A model generated the notes under the pieces. That model saw only the letters and a program-made list of their open reading frames with translations. It did no database searches and was not told where the DNA came from. From Methanoculleus formosensis (GTDB lineage Archaea > Halobacteriota > Methanomicrobia > Methanomicrobiales > Methanoculleaceae), in the NCBI RefSeq assembly GCF_025384765.1, contig NZ_VHLL01000002.1, forward strand, positions 528,093 to 592,092: 64,000 nucleotides of DNA, written 5' to 3'. Each line of letters opens with the position of its first letter. Position 1 is the stretch's first letter. A program made the position numbers and the translations under genes. Positions 17,258 through 26,142 of this stretch are shown here, one piece after another.

Positions 17258-17851
17258 TTAGCGGGCAGCCTTTGCAATCCGCTCTCTTTCTTCTTTCTTC
17301 GAGACGGCGTAGGAACGGGTGTCGCCGTTCGCGGCTGAGATCAGTTCTTCGGCAAGCGCTTCGCTCACGCTCTTCTTCTTCTTGTGGCTCGCCTGCAGGA
17401 CACCAGCGGTGATGAACCGCAGAGCGACGTCGACACGCCTCTGGGGGGCAGTGTCGACCGACTTCGGGACGTTGATACCGCCGTACTTCAGCCGGACGGT
17501 CTCCTCGCGGGGCCCGGTGTTCGCGACTGCGTCCACCAGCACCTGAACCGGGTTCTTCTTGGTCTTCTTGTGGATGATCTCGAAGGCGTCCCGAACGATG
17601 CGGATGGCGAGTTCCTTCTTGCCGGTGTTCTTCTCGGTCTGCATCAGTTTGTTGATCAGCCGCTCGACGATCAGCATGTTGCTCTTGTTGAACTGCTGGC
17701 CGACGAGCTTGCCGCAGGAGTGCGGCACGATCATCGTGTGCAGGTTTACGTAACGAGCAAGGCTCGGATCCTGGATCTCTACCTCGCTCATATCCCAGCG
17801 GTTAAAGAGGAGTTGCTGTGCCCCTGCTCCCGCTTCTGCTGCCTCTACCAT
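17258..17851 (-). CDS. rps7: Ribosomal protein uS7
   Basis: 197 residues, with the archaeal N-terminal extension and the conserved core [37 protein letters not shown] and [13 protein letters not shown]. uS7 nucleates assembly of the 30S head on 16S rRNA and lines the exit site. It lies 7 nt after rps12 and 24 nt before fusA in the same operon. Confidence 0.98.
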   Translation of the reverse strand: MVEAAEAGAGAQQLLFNRWDMSEVEIQDPSLARYVNLHTMIVPHSCGKLVGQQFNKSNMLIVERLINKLMQTEKNTGKKELAIRIVRDAFEIIHKKTKKNPVQVLVDAVANTGPREETVRLKYGGINVPKSVDTAPQRRVDVALRFITAGVLQASHKKKKSVSEALAEELISAANGDTRSYAVSKKEERERIAKAAR

Positions 17852-17858
17852 TACCTAC

Positions 17859-18287
17859 TTACCTCCGCGGCTTTTCCTTGCGCCCGATGACCATCTCATG
17901 CAGGCTGACGTTGTTCACCTTGGTCACGACGAACCGGACACCGGGGATATCACCCATCGACCGGCCCAATCTGCCGCCGATGCCTTCAACCTCGACCTCG
18001 TCGTGCTCGTCGATGAAGTTGATGGCGCCGTCGCCGACGGCGAACGCGGTTACCTGACGGCCGTTCTTGATCAACTGCACGCGGACGCACTTTCTGATCG
18101 CAGAGTTCGGCTGCTTTGCCTCGACACCCACCTTCTCGAGAACGATCCCGCGGCCCTGCGGCGCTCCCTCAAGGGGGTCGGATTTCACATCGAGCCCGAG
18201 CTGGCGACGCACGTAGACGGTATCATGCCACCGGTTATTTTTCCCGTCGCGCTTCAGTTTTCGGGCTGCAAATTTACCATTTCCCAT
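17859..18287 (-). CDS. rps12: Ribosomal protein uS12
   Basis: 142 residues with the family blocks [27 protein letters not shown] and [16 protein letters not shown]. uS12 sits at the decoding centre of the small subunit. It heads the rps12-rps7-fusA operon here; the RNA polymerase genes that often precede it in archaea are not next to it, since a divergent queD follows. A minus-strand TATA (TATATAAA, 18363-18370) lies about 80 nt upstream. Confidence 0.98.
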   Translation of the reverse strand: MGNGKFAARKLKRDGKNNRWHDTVYVRRQLGLDVKSDPLEGAPQGRGIVLEKVGVEAKQPNSAIRKCVRVQLIKNGRQVTAFAVGDGAINFIDEHDEVEVEGIGGRLGRSMGDIPGVRFVVTKVNNVSLHEMVIGRKEKPRR

Positions 18288-18362
18288 CGAATACCCTCGA
18301 TTTAGTTGAATTTGTGGATAGGAGCAACTCCTGGTGTGCTATAAAACAACGCGCGTCGCGGA

Positions 18363-18370
18363 TTTATATA
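18363..18370 (-). promoter_or_regulatory. TATA box for rps12-rps7-fusA
   Basis: TATATAAA on the minus strand, giving a predicted transcript start about 50 nt before rps12. Confidence 0.45.
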
Positions 18371-18425
18371 TTGTGGAACCCGCGTGCACGCCGATCTTTC
18401 GCCTTAGCTATTAGATCGGGAGCTG

Positions 18426-18440
18426 ATATAATATTATATC
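18426..18440 (+). promoter_or_regulatory. TATA region of queD
   Basis: The AT-rich block ATAATATTATATC ends about 20 nt before the ATG at 18461. With its downstream half as TATA box the transcript would be leaderless. Confidence 0.5.
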
Positions 18441-18460
18441 CTGGCGGGCAACCTTCATTG

Positions 18461-18874
18461 ATGACAACCCGGATATACAAAGAAGTTTTTTTCGAGGCAA
18501 CCCATCGCCTGATTCACTATCAAGGGAAATGTTTCCGGCTGCACGGCCACCAGTGGCGGGTAGAGATCTGGATCGAGGGTACTGCCGATGAGCGCACCGG
18601 GATCGTCCTCGACTACAACTGCATCAAGGAGGTCGTCGGGCGGTTCGACCACCAGGTGATCCTGAACCGGGACGACCCCATGGCGGCCTGCATCGAGGAG
18701 TTCCACCCGGTCGTCACCACCTCCGGCGACCCGACGAGCGAGCTCCTTGCCGCCCTCGTCGCGGAGCTGATCGACACCGAGGCCGCGCGGCAGGGGCACG
18801 ACGCCCGCGTCGCAAAGATACGGGTCTGGGAGTCGACGACCTGCTACGCAGAGCGCACCTATGATCGTCAGTGA
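18461..18874 (+). CDS. queD: 6-pyruvoyl tetrahydropterin synthase-like protein QueD
   Basis: 137 residues. The zinc-binding histidines appear as EATH near the N-terminus and RLHGHQW (about residues 28-34); the later block RVWESTTCYAER is also typical. QueD makes 6-carboxy-tetrahydropterin from dihydroneopterin triphosphate, the first dedicated step to preQ0, which archaea insert into tRNA as archaeosine. The ATG at 18461 is supported by TATA spacing. It overlaps queE by 14 nt. Note that the usual catalytic Cys position before the HGH motif is present as KCFRLHGH. Confidence 0.93.
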   Translation: MTTRIYKEVFFEATHRLIHYQGKCFRLHGHQWRVEIWIEGTADERTGIVLDYNCIKEVVGRFDHQVILNRDDPMAACIEEFHPVVTTSGDPTSELLAALVAELIDTEAARQGHDARVAKIRVWESTTCYAERTYDRQ

Positions 18875-19469
18875 GATCTTCCGGAGCCTCCAGGGGGAGG
18901 GGAAGAACCAGGGCCGGGCCTGCACGTTCATCCGGCTCGTCGGGTGCAACCTCAGGTGCGCCTGGTGCGACACCCCCTATGCCCGGGAGGGCGGAGAAGA
19001 GATGAGCGTCGGAGAGGTTCTCGACCGAGTCTGGCTGCTCCGTGGAACGCACATCTGCATCACCGGTGGGGAGCCGCTCCTGCAACGGGAAGAGGTCTTA
19101 AAACTCCTCGAGAAGTTCAGGCATCACGGGTATACCGTCGAGATCGAGACGAACGGCACCTGCGACTTCCGCGATATGCAGCCGTATGCCTCCATCTGCA
19201 TGGACGTGAAATGCCCCTCCTCGGGCGAGAAGAGCGACCTCTCGCTCCTCCCCTACATCACCCCGCGCGACTGCGTCAAGTTCGTGGTGGCGGACGAGGA
19301 CGACCTCCTCTACGCGCGGGCGGTGATGAGCCGGTGCGAGATCCGGGGCGAGGTCTTCATCTCGCCGGTGGAAGGGGTCGACTACCGCGCCGTCGCGGAC
19401 TACATCGTCGAGGAGAACCTCCCGGCGAGGTTCCAGGTGCAACTCCACAAGATCCTGGGGATAAAATGA
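18861..19469 (+). CDS. queE: 7-carboxy-7-deazaguanine synthase QueE (radical SAM)
   Basis: 202 residues. The radical-SAM cysteines are in [10 protein letters not shown] (Cys 29, 33, 36; CX3CX2C), followed by a glycine-rich GGEPLLQ SAM-binding motif and ETNGT. QueE rearranges 6-carboxy-tetrahydropterin to 7-carboxy-7-deazaguanine. The N-terminus [16 protein letters not shown] is family-typical. It lies between queD (overlap) and queC (ATGA overlap), so one transcript is certain by layout. Confidence 0.96.
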   Translation: MIVSEIFRSLQGEGKNQGRACTFIRLVGCNLRCAWCDTPYAREGGEEMSVGEVLDRVWLLRGTHICITGGEPLLQREEVLKLLEKFRHHGYTVEIETNGTCDFRDMQPYASICMDVKCPSSGEKSDLSLLPYITPRDCVKFVVADEDDLLYARAVMSRCEIRGEVFISPVEGVDYRAVADYIVEENLPARFQVQLHKILGIK

Positions 19470-20134
19470 AGAGAGCGATCTGCCTCCTCTCGGGCGGGAT
19501 GGACTCCACCACGCTCGCCTACGTCGCAAAGGATATGGGATACGATATCGTCGCGCTCCACTTCACCTACGGACAGCGGACTGAGGAGAAAGAGCGCGCG
19601 TGCGCCCGAACTATCGCTCGAAACCTGGAAGCGCTCGATTTCGTCGAGATCGGCCTCGAACACTTCAAAAAGATCGGGGCATCGAGCCTGACGGACGAGA
19701 GTATCCCGGTCGTCGAGTATGCCGGCGAGGAGGAGGACATCCCGAGCACCTACGTCCCCTTCCGGAACGCAAACCTCCTCGCCATCGCGACCAGCCTCGC
19801 GGAGGTCCGCCGCGCGGAGGCGATCTTCATCGGTGTCCAGACCGGAGACTACCCCGGCTATCCCGACTGCCGGCCGGAGTTTATCGAGGCGTTCCAGCGG
19901 GCGATCGACCTCGGCACCGCGGCCGACCCGCGGATCACCCTGATGACCCCCTTCGTCCGGATGTCGAAGGTCGATATCGTCAGGACGGGCCTCGGGCTCG
20001 GTGTCCCCTACGAAGAGACCTGGTCGTGCTACCAGAACAACGACCGGGCCTGCGGCGTCTGCTCCTCCTGCCACTACCGGCGGGAGGCGTTCCGCGAACT
20101 CGGGATGGAAGACCCGATAGACTACGAGGTGTGA
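19466..20134 (+). CDS. queC: 7-cyano-7-deazaguanine synthase QueC
   Basis: 222 residues. The PP-loop ATP motif SGGMDS is at residues 9-14, and the zinc site is formed by the C-terminal [15 protein letters not shown] cysteines. QueC converts 7-carboxy-7-deazaguanine to preQ0 with ATP and ammonia. Start ATG overlaps the queE stop as ATGA. The tRNA-guanine transglycosylase that uses preQ0 is not in this window. Confidence 0.97.
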   Translation: MKRAICLLSGGMDSTTLAYVAKDMGYDIVALHFTYGQRTEEKERACARTIARNLEALDFVEIGLEHFKKIGASSLTDESIPVVEYAGEEEDIPSTYVPFRNANLLAIATSLAEVRRAEAIFIGVQTGDYPGYPDCRPEFIEAFQRAIDLGTAADPRITLMTPFVRMSKVDIVRTGLGLGVPYEETWSCYQNNDRACGVCSSCHYRREAFRELGMEDPIDYEV

Positions 20135-20136
20135 CG

Positions 20137-20631
20137 ATGGAGATCTACCGCGGCAAGAGGCTCAGCATCGAGACGAGGGAGTTCACCCTCCCGAACGGCA
20201 CGAAGAAGGAGCGGGTGATCGTCCGTCCCGGCGGCGCGGTCGCGATCCTCCCCCTCGAGGGGGACGACTGCTACCTCCTCCGGCAGTACCGGTTCGCCGT
20301 CGACGACTACATCTACGAGGCGCCGGCAGGCACCATCGACGAGGGCGAGGAGCCGCACGAGACCGCATACCGGGAACTGATCGAGGAGACCGGGATGAAG
20401 GCGGAGACCTTCGTCCCGAAAGGCTGGATCTACCCCTCTCCCGGCTACACCGACGAACGGATCTGGCTCTACCTCGCAGAGGGGCTCTCGCCGTGCTCGG
20501 ACTACTCGATGGACGACGACGAGGTGATCGAGGTCGTCCGTATCCCCGTCGGGGACGTCAAGGCGATGATCGCGGACGGACGGATCGTCGATGCAAAGAC
20601 TATCTGCCTGGTCTGCCGGTGCCTCGGGTGA
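20137..20631 (+). CDS. NUDIX hydrolase, ADP-ribose pyrophosphatase-like
   Basis: 164 residues with a complete Nudix box (GTIDEGEEPHETAYRELIEE, about residues 67-86, then TGM), preceded by LLRQYRFAVDDYIYEAPAG, a block seen in ADP-ribose and nucleoside-diphosphate-sugar pyrophosphatases. Such enzymes clear ADP-ribose or related nucleotides. It starts 2 nt after queC and so belongs to the preQ0 operon, where its job is not obvious; house-cleaning of pterin triphosphates is one speculation. Confidence 0.9.
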   Translation: MEIYRGKRLSIETREFTLPNGTKKERVIVRPGGAVAILPLEGDDCYLLRQYRFAVDDYIYEAPAGTIDEGEEPHETAYRELIEETGMKAETFVPKGWIYPSPGYTDERIWLYLAEGLSPCSDYSMDDDEVIEVVRIPVGDVKAMIADGRIVDAKTICLVCRCLG

Positions 20632-20696
20632 GGGGCCGGGAGGGATCGGCGAATGTGCGCAGATTTATGCCGTCCCCGGAGAAACGCATAACAGCT

Positions 20697-20705
20697 TCGA
20701 TATAT
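20697..20705 (+). promoter_or_regulatory. TATA box of prf1
   Basis: GATATATG about 36 nt before the ATG at 20738, predicting a leader of about 10 nt. Confidence 0.45.
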
Positions 20706-20737
20706 GAACAACCTTTGGCTGGCCTGGTGAAACCCTC

Positions 20738-22009
20738 ATGGAAGAGACGCAAGAGATGGATACCGCGCGAAAGCGCTACGAATTTAAAAAGATGCTTGAA
20801 CGGCTTGCGGAGAAGGAGGGGAGCGGCACCGAGCTGATCACACTCTATATACCCCCGGACAAGCAGATATACGACGTGACCGCCCAGCTCCGTGACGAGT
20901 TCGGACAGTGTGCGAACATCAAGAGCAAACAGACCCGTACCAACGTCCAGAGTGCCATATCCTCCATCCTCTCCCGCCTGAAATACTACAAGCGCCCGCC
21001 GGAGCACGGCATGGCGGTCTTCTGCGGCACGATCAATATCGGCGGGGACCGCACCGACCTCGAGTGCGAGATCATCGAGCCGCCCGAGCCGCTCAATACC
21101 TACCTCTACCGGTGCAGTTCTTCGTTCGAACTCGAACCGCTGCAGCAGATGCTCGGGGAGAAGGAGGTCTACGGCCTGATCGTCCTCGACCGGCGGGAGG
21201 CCTACATCGGCTTCCTGCGGGGCAACCGGATCGAGCCGGTCCACGGGGTCACCTCGACGGTTCCCGGCAAGCAGCGGAAAGGAGGTCAGTCGAGCGTCCG
21301 GTTCCAGCGGTTGCGGCTGATCGCCATCAACGAGTTCTACAAGAAGATCGGCGACCGGGCGAGCGATATCTTCCTTGCCGAGAAGGACTTCTTCGTGCGG
21401 TTCAAGGGCGTGCTGATCGGCGGCCCGACCCCGACGAAGGAGGAGTTCGAGGCGGGCGAGTTCCTCCACCACGAGCTGCAGAAACGGATCATCGGGCTCT
21501 TCGATGTCTCCTACACGAACGAGTCGGGGCTCGCTGAACTCGTCGAGAACGCGTCGGATGCCTTGAAAGGCCTCGATATCATCAAGGAGAAGAACGTGAT
21601 GAACCGGTTCCTCCAGGAACTGGTGAAGGACGATGGAGCGTCGTCCTACGGCGAGGAGAGCGTCAGGAAGAACCTGGAACTCGGCGCCGTCGACACCCTC
21701 CTCCTCTCCGACAAACTCCGGCGGGCCCGGCTGAAACTTGCCTGCCCGAACGATGACTACACCGAGGAGCAGACGGTCAGCCTCGAACCGGGCAAACACA
21801 TCAAAGACCTCGACTTCGGCACCTGCCCGAAAGACGGCGCACCGCTCTACGTGGCCGAGGAGACCGATATCATCGACGAACTGACCGCGCTCGCCGACCA
21901 GAGCAGCACGACGGTCAAGATCATATCGGACGACTTCGAAGAAGGTTCGATGCTCTACAACGCATTCGGCGGGATCGCTGCAATCCTGCGTTACAGGACG
22001 GGATACTGA
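20738..22009 (+). CDS. prf1: Peptide chain release factor aRF1
   Basis: 423 residues, standard for archaeal/eukaryotic class 1 release factors. The stop-codon recognition motif NIKS is at residues 60-63 and the catalytic GGQ at about 182-184. It reads all three stop codons and triggers peptidyl-tRNA hydrolysis. The zinc-like mini-domain region near the C-terminus holds CPNDD and CPKDG. Its stop overlaps the argS start (ATGA), starting a four-gene translation string prf1-argS-taw1-sepS. Confidence 0.98.
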   Translation: MEETQEMDTARKRYEFKKMLERLAEKEGSGTELITLYIPPDKQIYDVTAQLRDEFGQCANIKSKQTRTNVQSAISSILSRLKYYKRPPEHGMAVFCGTINIGGDRTDLECEIIEPPEPLNTYLYRCSSSFELEPLQQMLGEKEVYGLIVLDRREAYIGFLRGNRIEPVHGVTSTVPGKQRKGGQSSVRFQRLRLIAINEFYKKIGDRASDIFLAEKDFFVRFKGVLIGGPTPTKEEFEAGEFLHHELQKRIIGLFDVSYTNESGLAELVENASDALKGLDIIKEKNVMNRFLQELVKDDGASSYGEESVRKNLELGAVDTLLLSDKLRRARLKLACPNDDYTEEQTVSLEPGKHIKDLDFGTCPKDGAPLYVAEETDIIDELTALADQSSTTVKIISDDFEEGSMLYNAFGGIAAILRYRTGY

Positions 22010-23676
22010 TGATGTACCAGGAGAAGTATCGCCAGATCGAGCGCATGCTCCGGGCATGCACCGGCGAGGAGGATGTCCTCCTCACGACGGGGGGAGATCA
22101 CGCCGATCTCGCCTCCACGATAGCGTTCAAACGTGCGAAGGTCGAGAAGCAGGCACCCCAGAAGATCGCCGCCGATATCGCGGAGAAACTCTCGGGGAAC
22201 CCTGAACTCGGGGATATCCGGGTCGAGGCGACCGGGCCCTACGTCAACTTCAGGTTCGGCCCGTCACTCCTCGGAGAAGCGGTCAGGGAGGCGACTGAGC
22301 CGGGCTACGGGGCCCTCACGCGCCGTTCCGGCAGGGTGGTCCTCGAACACACGAGCGCGAACCCGAACGGGCCGCTCCATGTCGGTCACATAAGGAACAC
22401 CGTCATCGGCGACACCCTCGCCCGTGCGTTCCGCAAGGCCGGGCACCCGCTCGAGGTGCAGTATTACTTAAACGACATGGGCCGCCAGATCGCCATCGTC
22501 TCCTGGGGGTTCGAGCACCTCGGTATCGACCGGGCGGAGGGCGAGAAGGAGGATCACTACATCGCCAGGGTCTACGTCGCGGCGAACCGGGCGATCGAGA
22601 AGGATCCCGCCATCACCGAAGAGATCGACCGCCTCATGCAGAAGGTGGAGCGTGGCGACGCACAGACCGTCAAAAAGTTCCGGACGGCCGTCTCCCTCTG
22701 CGCGGAGGGGATCCGAGCGACCCTCGCCGCCCTGAACGCCCACCACGACCGGTTCGTCTGGGAGAGCGACTTCGTCCGGATCGGCGACGTCGACCGGATA
22801 TTCGAGCGTGTCCGGCGGATGCCGCAGGCCCACGAGGATGAGACACTCTGGGTCGACCTCACCGAGCAGGGGTTCGAGAAGAAGTACATCCTCCGGAGGA
22901 GCGACGGCACCTCGGTCTACAGCACCCGCGACCTCGCCTACCATACCTGGAAAGGGCGCAACTACGATCGGCTGATCGATGTCCTCGGCGCGGACCACAA
23001 ACTGATCGGCGCCCAGCTCCGGGCCACCCTGGAACTCCTCGGCGAGAAGCCGCCCGAGATCGTCTTCTTCGAGTTCGTCTCCCTCCCCGAAGGCTCGATG
23101 AGCACCCGGGCAGGGAAGTTCGTCTCGGCGGACGCGCTGATCGAGGAGGTGACCGCAAAGGCGTTCGAAGAAGTGACCGTCCGCCGTCCGGAACTCCCCG
23201 AGGAGGAACGGTGCGCGATCGCGAAGTCGGTCGCCGTCGCCGCCGTCCGCTACGACATTGTGAAGGTCTCCCCCGAGAAGAGCACCGTCTTCAACTGGAA
23301 GGAGGCGCTGGACTTCGAGCGGCAGAGCGGCCCCTACATCCAGTACGCCCATGCCCGGGCCTGCAGCATCCTCGAGAAGGCCGGCGAGTTCGAGCGGGCC
23401 TACCACTACGAGACCGATCACGAGGTCGCCCTCGCCCGGCACCTCGCCCGGTTCCCGGCCGTCATCGAGCAGACCGTCGAGGAACTTCGGCCGCACCTCC
23501 TCGCCGCCTACGCCCGCGAACTCGCCGACCTCTTCAACGCCTTCTACCACTACGACCCGGTCCTGAAGAGCGAGGGCGAGACCCGGAGCAGCCGGCTCGC
23601 GCTCGTGGACGCGGTCAGGAACACCCTGCAGGAGTCGCTCGGGACGCTCGGGATCGATGCACTCAGAAGCATGTAA
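22009..23676 (+). CDS. argS: Arginyl-tRNA synthetase
   Basis: 555 residues, class I. The HIGH motif appears as HVGH in PLHVGHIRNTVIG (about residues 124-136), after the N-terminal ArgRS additional domain; the KMSKS loop is degenerate, SMSTR, as usual for ArgRS. A C-terminal DALR anticodon-binding helical domain follows (about 440-555). It charges tRNA-Arg with arginine. The start overlaps the prf1 stop; ATGATG offers two adjacent starts. Its 3' end overlaps taw1 by 20 nt. Confidence 0.98.
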   Translation: MMYQEKYRQIERMLRACTGEEDVLLTTGGDHADLASTIAFKRAKVEKQAPQKIAADIAEKLSGNPELGDIRVEATGPYVNFRFGPSLLGEAVREATEPGYGALTRRSGRVVLEHTSANPNGPLHVGHIRNTVIGDTLARAFRKAGHPLEVQYYLNDMGRQIAIVSWGFEHLGIDRAEGEKEDHYIARVYVAANRAIEKDPAITEEIDRLMQKVERGDAQTVKKFRTAVSLCAEGIRATLAALNAHHDRFVWESDFVRIGDVDRIFERVRRMPQAHEDETLWVDLTEQGFEKKYILRRSDGTSVYSTRDLAYHTWKGRNYDRLIDVLGADHKLIGAQLRATLELLGEKPPEIVFFEFVSLPEGSMSTRAGKFVSADALIEEVTAKAFEEVTVRRPELPEEERCAIAKSVAVAAVRYDIVKVSPEKSTVFNWKEALDFERQSGPYIQYAHARACSILEKAGEFERAYHYETDHEVALARHLARFPAVIEQTVEELRPHLLAAYARELADLFNAFYHYDPVLKSEGETRSSRLALVDAVRNTLQESLGTLGIDALRSM

Positions 23677-24550
23677 GGCTCTGCGGAGGCAGGGCTACCA
23701 GTTCGTCAGCCCGGCCTCCTCGGCGGCCGTAAAACCCTGCATGTGGAACAAGCGGGCGCTCAGGGGCGGGGAGATGTGCTACAAAGCGCAGTTCTACGGG
23801 ATCGAGAGCCATCGCTGCGTCCAGATGACCCCGACGCTCAAGTGCAACCAGCAGTGCCTCTTCTGCTGGCGGTCGTTCGAGCACGAGGTCGTGGAGGAGA
23901 AGGAGTGCCCGCCGGACGTCATCATCGCAAACCTCCGCCGCCTCCAGAAGAGAGCGCTCTCGGGCTACAAGGTCTCGCCCTACGTCGCGCCGGAACGGTT
24001 CGCGGAGGCGCTCGCCCCCACGATGGTCGCGATCTCCCTCTCGGGGGAGCCGACCTGCTACTCGCGCCTCCCGGAACTCGTCGACGGCCTCAACGCCGAG
24101 GGCTACACGACCTTCCTCGTCTCGAACGGCACCCACCCGGACGTCCTCGCCCGGTGCCGGCCCTACCAGATCTACGTCTCTCTCGACGCTCCCGACCGCG
24201 AGACCTACCTCGCCCTTTGCCGGCCGAGGGAGGACTGCTGGGAGCGGGTGCAGGAGAGCCTCGCCGGGCTTGGAGGGCGCCGGTCGGCCGTCCGGACCAC
24301 GGTGGTCCGCGGCTACAACGACTTCGCGCCCGAGGGATACGCCGCGCTCTACCAGGACTCCGGCGCCCGGTTTATCGAGGTAAAGGGTTATATGCATCTG
24401 GGGTACAGTAGAAACCGACTGAAGAGGGAGCAGATTCCCGAACACCGCGAAATACGGGCATTTTGCGAGAAGATCACAAAGCATTGCGATTATAGTATCA
24501 GGGACGAGAGCCCGGTGAGCCGGGTCGTCTGTCTGGAGCGAGACGTATGA
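23657..24550 (+). CDS. taw1: 4-demethylwyosine synthase Taw1 (TYW1)
   Basis: 297 residues. The radical-SAM cysteines are Cys 63, 67 and 70 (CNQQCLFC). Three more cysteines at about 28, 41 and 54, with the 13-residue spacing known for Taw1, should hold the second Fe-S cluster. The enzyme condenses pyruvate with N1-methylguanosine-37 of tRNA-Phe to form the wyosine base. SGEPTCY and the C-terminal SPVSRVVCL are family blocks. It overlaps argS and sepS at both ends. Confidence 0.96.
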   Translation: MHSEACKALRRQGYQFVSPASSAAVKPCMWNKRALRGGEMCYKAQFYGIESHRCVQMTPTLKCNQQCLFCWRSFEHEVVEEKECPPDVIIANLRRLQKRALSGYKVSPYVAPERFAEALAPTMVAISLSGEPTCYSRLPELVDGLNAEGYTTFLVSNGTHPDVLARCRPYQIYVSLDAPDRETYLALCRPREDCWERVQESLAGLGGRRSAVRTTVVRGYNDFAPEGYAALYQDSGARFIEVKGYMHLGYSRNRLKREQIPEHREIRAFCEKITKHCDYSIRDESPVSRVVCLERDV

Positions 24551-26142
24551 GATTCGATGTGGAAGAGTTCAAGAAGAGGGCGAGAGAGGACTTCGAGCAT
24601 GCCTGGCACGAAGGGCCGTCGGTGCTGACCCCGCCCGGGGTCTCCGGCCGGTACCCCCGGCTGAAATACACCCGGGCGAGGCCGCACCCGATCTTCGAGA
24701 TCGTGCAGCGGCTCCGCGAAACCTACCTCGCGATGGGGTTTGACGAGGCGATCAACCCCCTGATCGTCGAAGAATCGGACATCTACCGGCAGTTCGGCCC
24801 CGAGGCCATGGCCGTCCTCGACCGGGTCTTCTATCTCGGCGGGCTGCCCCGGCCGAACGTCGGGATTGCCCGAAAGCAGATCGAGGAGATCGAGGCCATC
24901 CTCGGCCGTGCGGTCTCACCGGAGACGGAGGCGAAACTCCGCGAGACCCTCCACGGCTACAAGAAGGGGACGATCGACGGCGACGAACTGACGCACGAAC
25001 TCGCGGCCGTCCTCGAGGCCGACGACGCCGCCGTGGTGCATATCCTGGACGCGGTCTTCCCCGAGTTCCGGGAACTGGCCCCCGAGTCGTCGCGCAACAC
25101 CCTCCGCAGCCACATGACGAGCGGCTGGTTCCTGACGCTCTCCTCCCTATGGGAGAAGCGCCATCTCCCGATACGGCTCTTCTCGATCGATCGGTGTTTC
25201 CGGCGGGAGCAGGAAGAGGGGCCCACCCGCCTGATGACCTACCACTCGGCCTCCTGCATCGTTGCGGGGGAGGATGTCACCCTCGAAGAGGGAAAGGCCA
25301 TCAGCGAAGCGCTCCTCTCGGCCTTCGGCTTTGAGGAGTTCCGGTTCCAGCCCGACGAGAAGCGGTCGAAGTATTACATGCCCGAGACCCAGACGGAGGT
25401 CTATGCCCGCCACCCGGTCCTCGGCTGGGTGGAGGTCGCCACCTTCGGGATCTACTCGCCCTCGGCGCTCGCGGAGTACGGGATCGGCGTGCCGGTGATG
25501 AACCTCGGCCTCGGGGTGGAACGGCTGGCGATGATCGCCTACCAGTCAAACGACGTCCGGCAGCTCACCTATCCGCAGTTCTTCCCTCAGGAGATCGGCG
25601 ACCGCGAGATCGCCGGCGCCGTCCACCTCCGCGAAGAACCGAGATCCGTGGCCGGAAAGCAGATGGCGGAGGCGATCCGCGCTACGGCGGCCGAACACGC
25701 GGCCGCCCCCGGACCGTGCGCCTTCACCGCATGGAAGGGCGAGATCGCGGGGAGAACGGTCGAGGTGATCGTCGAGGAGCCCGAGTCGAACACGAAACTC
25801 TGCGGGCCGGCCTGTGCAAACGAGGTCTATGTTCACGACGGCTCGGTGCTCGGCGTCCCGGATATCGAGAAGTGGGCGAAGGTCCGACAGGAAGGCATCT
25901 CCACCGGGATAACCTACCTCGACGCGGTATCAAGCCTCGCCGCTGCCCGTATCGAGGAGGCGGCGCGGTGCGGCGAAGGGACGCATGTCCAGGTGAAGAT
26001 GTCGAAACTCCCCTCCGACGTCAACCTGCGGATCGAGGAGTACGCGATGCGGCACATAACCGACCACAACAGAAAGGTGGACCTCCGGGGCCCGGTCTTC
26101 CTGACGGTCAGGTCGGTCATCCCGGAGCCATCGACTCAATAA
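24547..26142 (+). CDS. sepS: O-phosphoserine-tRNA(Cys) ligase SepS
   Basis: 531 residues, a class II synthetase known almost only from methanogens. The N-terminus [20 protein letters not shown] is characteristic, motif 2 lies around [20 protein letters not shown] and motif 3 around [10 protein letters not shown]. It charges tRNA-Cys with O-phosphoserine, which SepCysS then converts to Cys; sepCysS is not in this window. It overlaps taw1 at the start, and its last 26 nt overlap the convergent trehalose gene. Confidence 0.97.
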   Translation: MRFDVEEFKKRAREDFEHAWHEGPSVLTPPGVSGRYPRLKYTRARPHPIFEIVQRLRETYLAMGFDEAINPLIVEESDIYRQFGPEAMAVLDRVFYLGGLPRPNVGIARKQIEEIEAILGRAVSPETEAKLRETLHGYKKGTIDGDELTHELAAVLEADDAAVVHILDAVFPEFRELAPESSRNTLRSHMTSGWFLTLSSLWEKRHLPIRLFSIDRCFRREQEEGPTRLMTYHSASCIVAGEDVTLEEGKAISEALLSAFGFEEFRFQPDEKRSKYYMPETQTEVYARHPVLGWVEVATFGIYSPSALAEYGIGVPVMNLGLGVERLAMIAYQSNDVRQLTYPQFFPQEIGDREIAGAVHLREEPRSVAGKQMAEAIRATAAEHAAAPGPCAFTAWKGEIAGRTVEVIVEEPESNTKLCGPACANEVYVHDGSVLGVPDIEKWAKVRQEGISTGITYLDAVSSLAAARIEEAARCGEGTHVQVKMSKLPSDVNLRIEEYAMRHITDHNRKVDLRGPVFLTVRSVIPEPSTQ

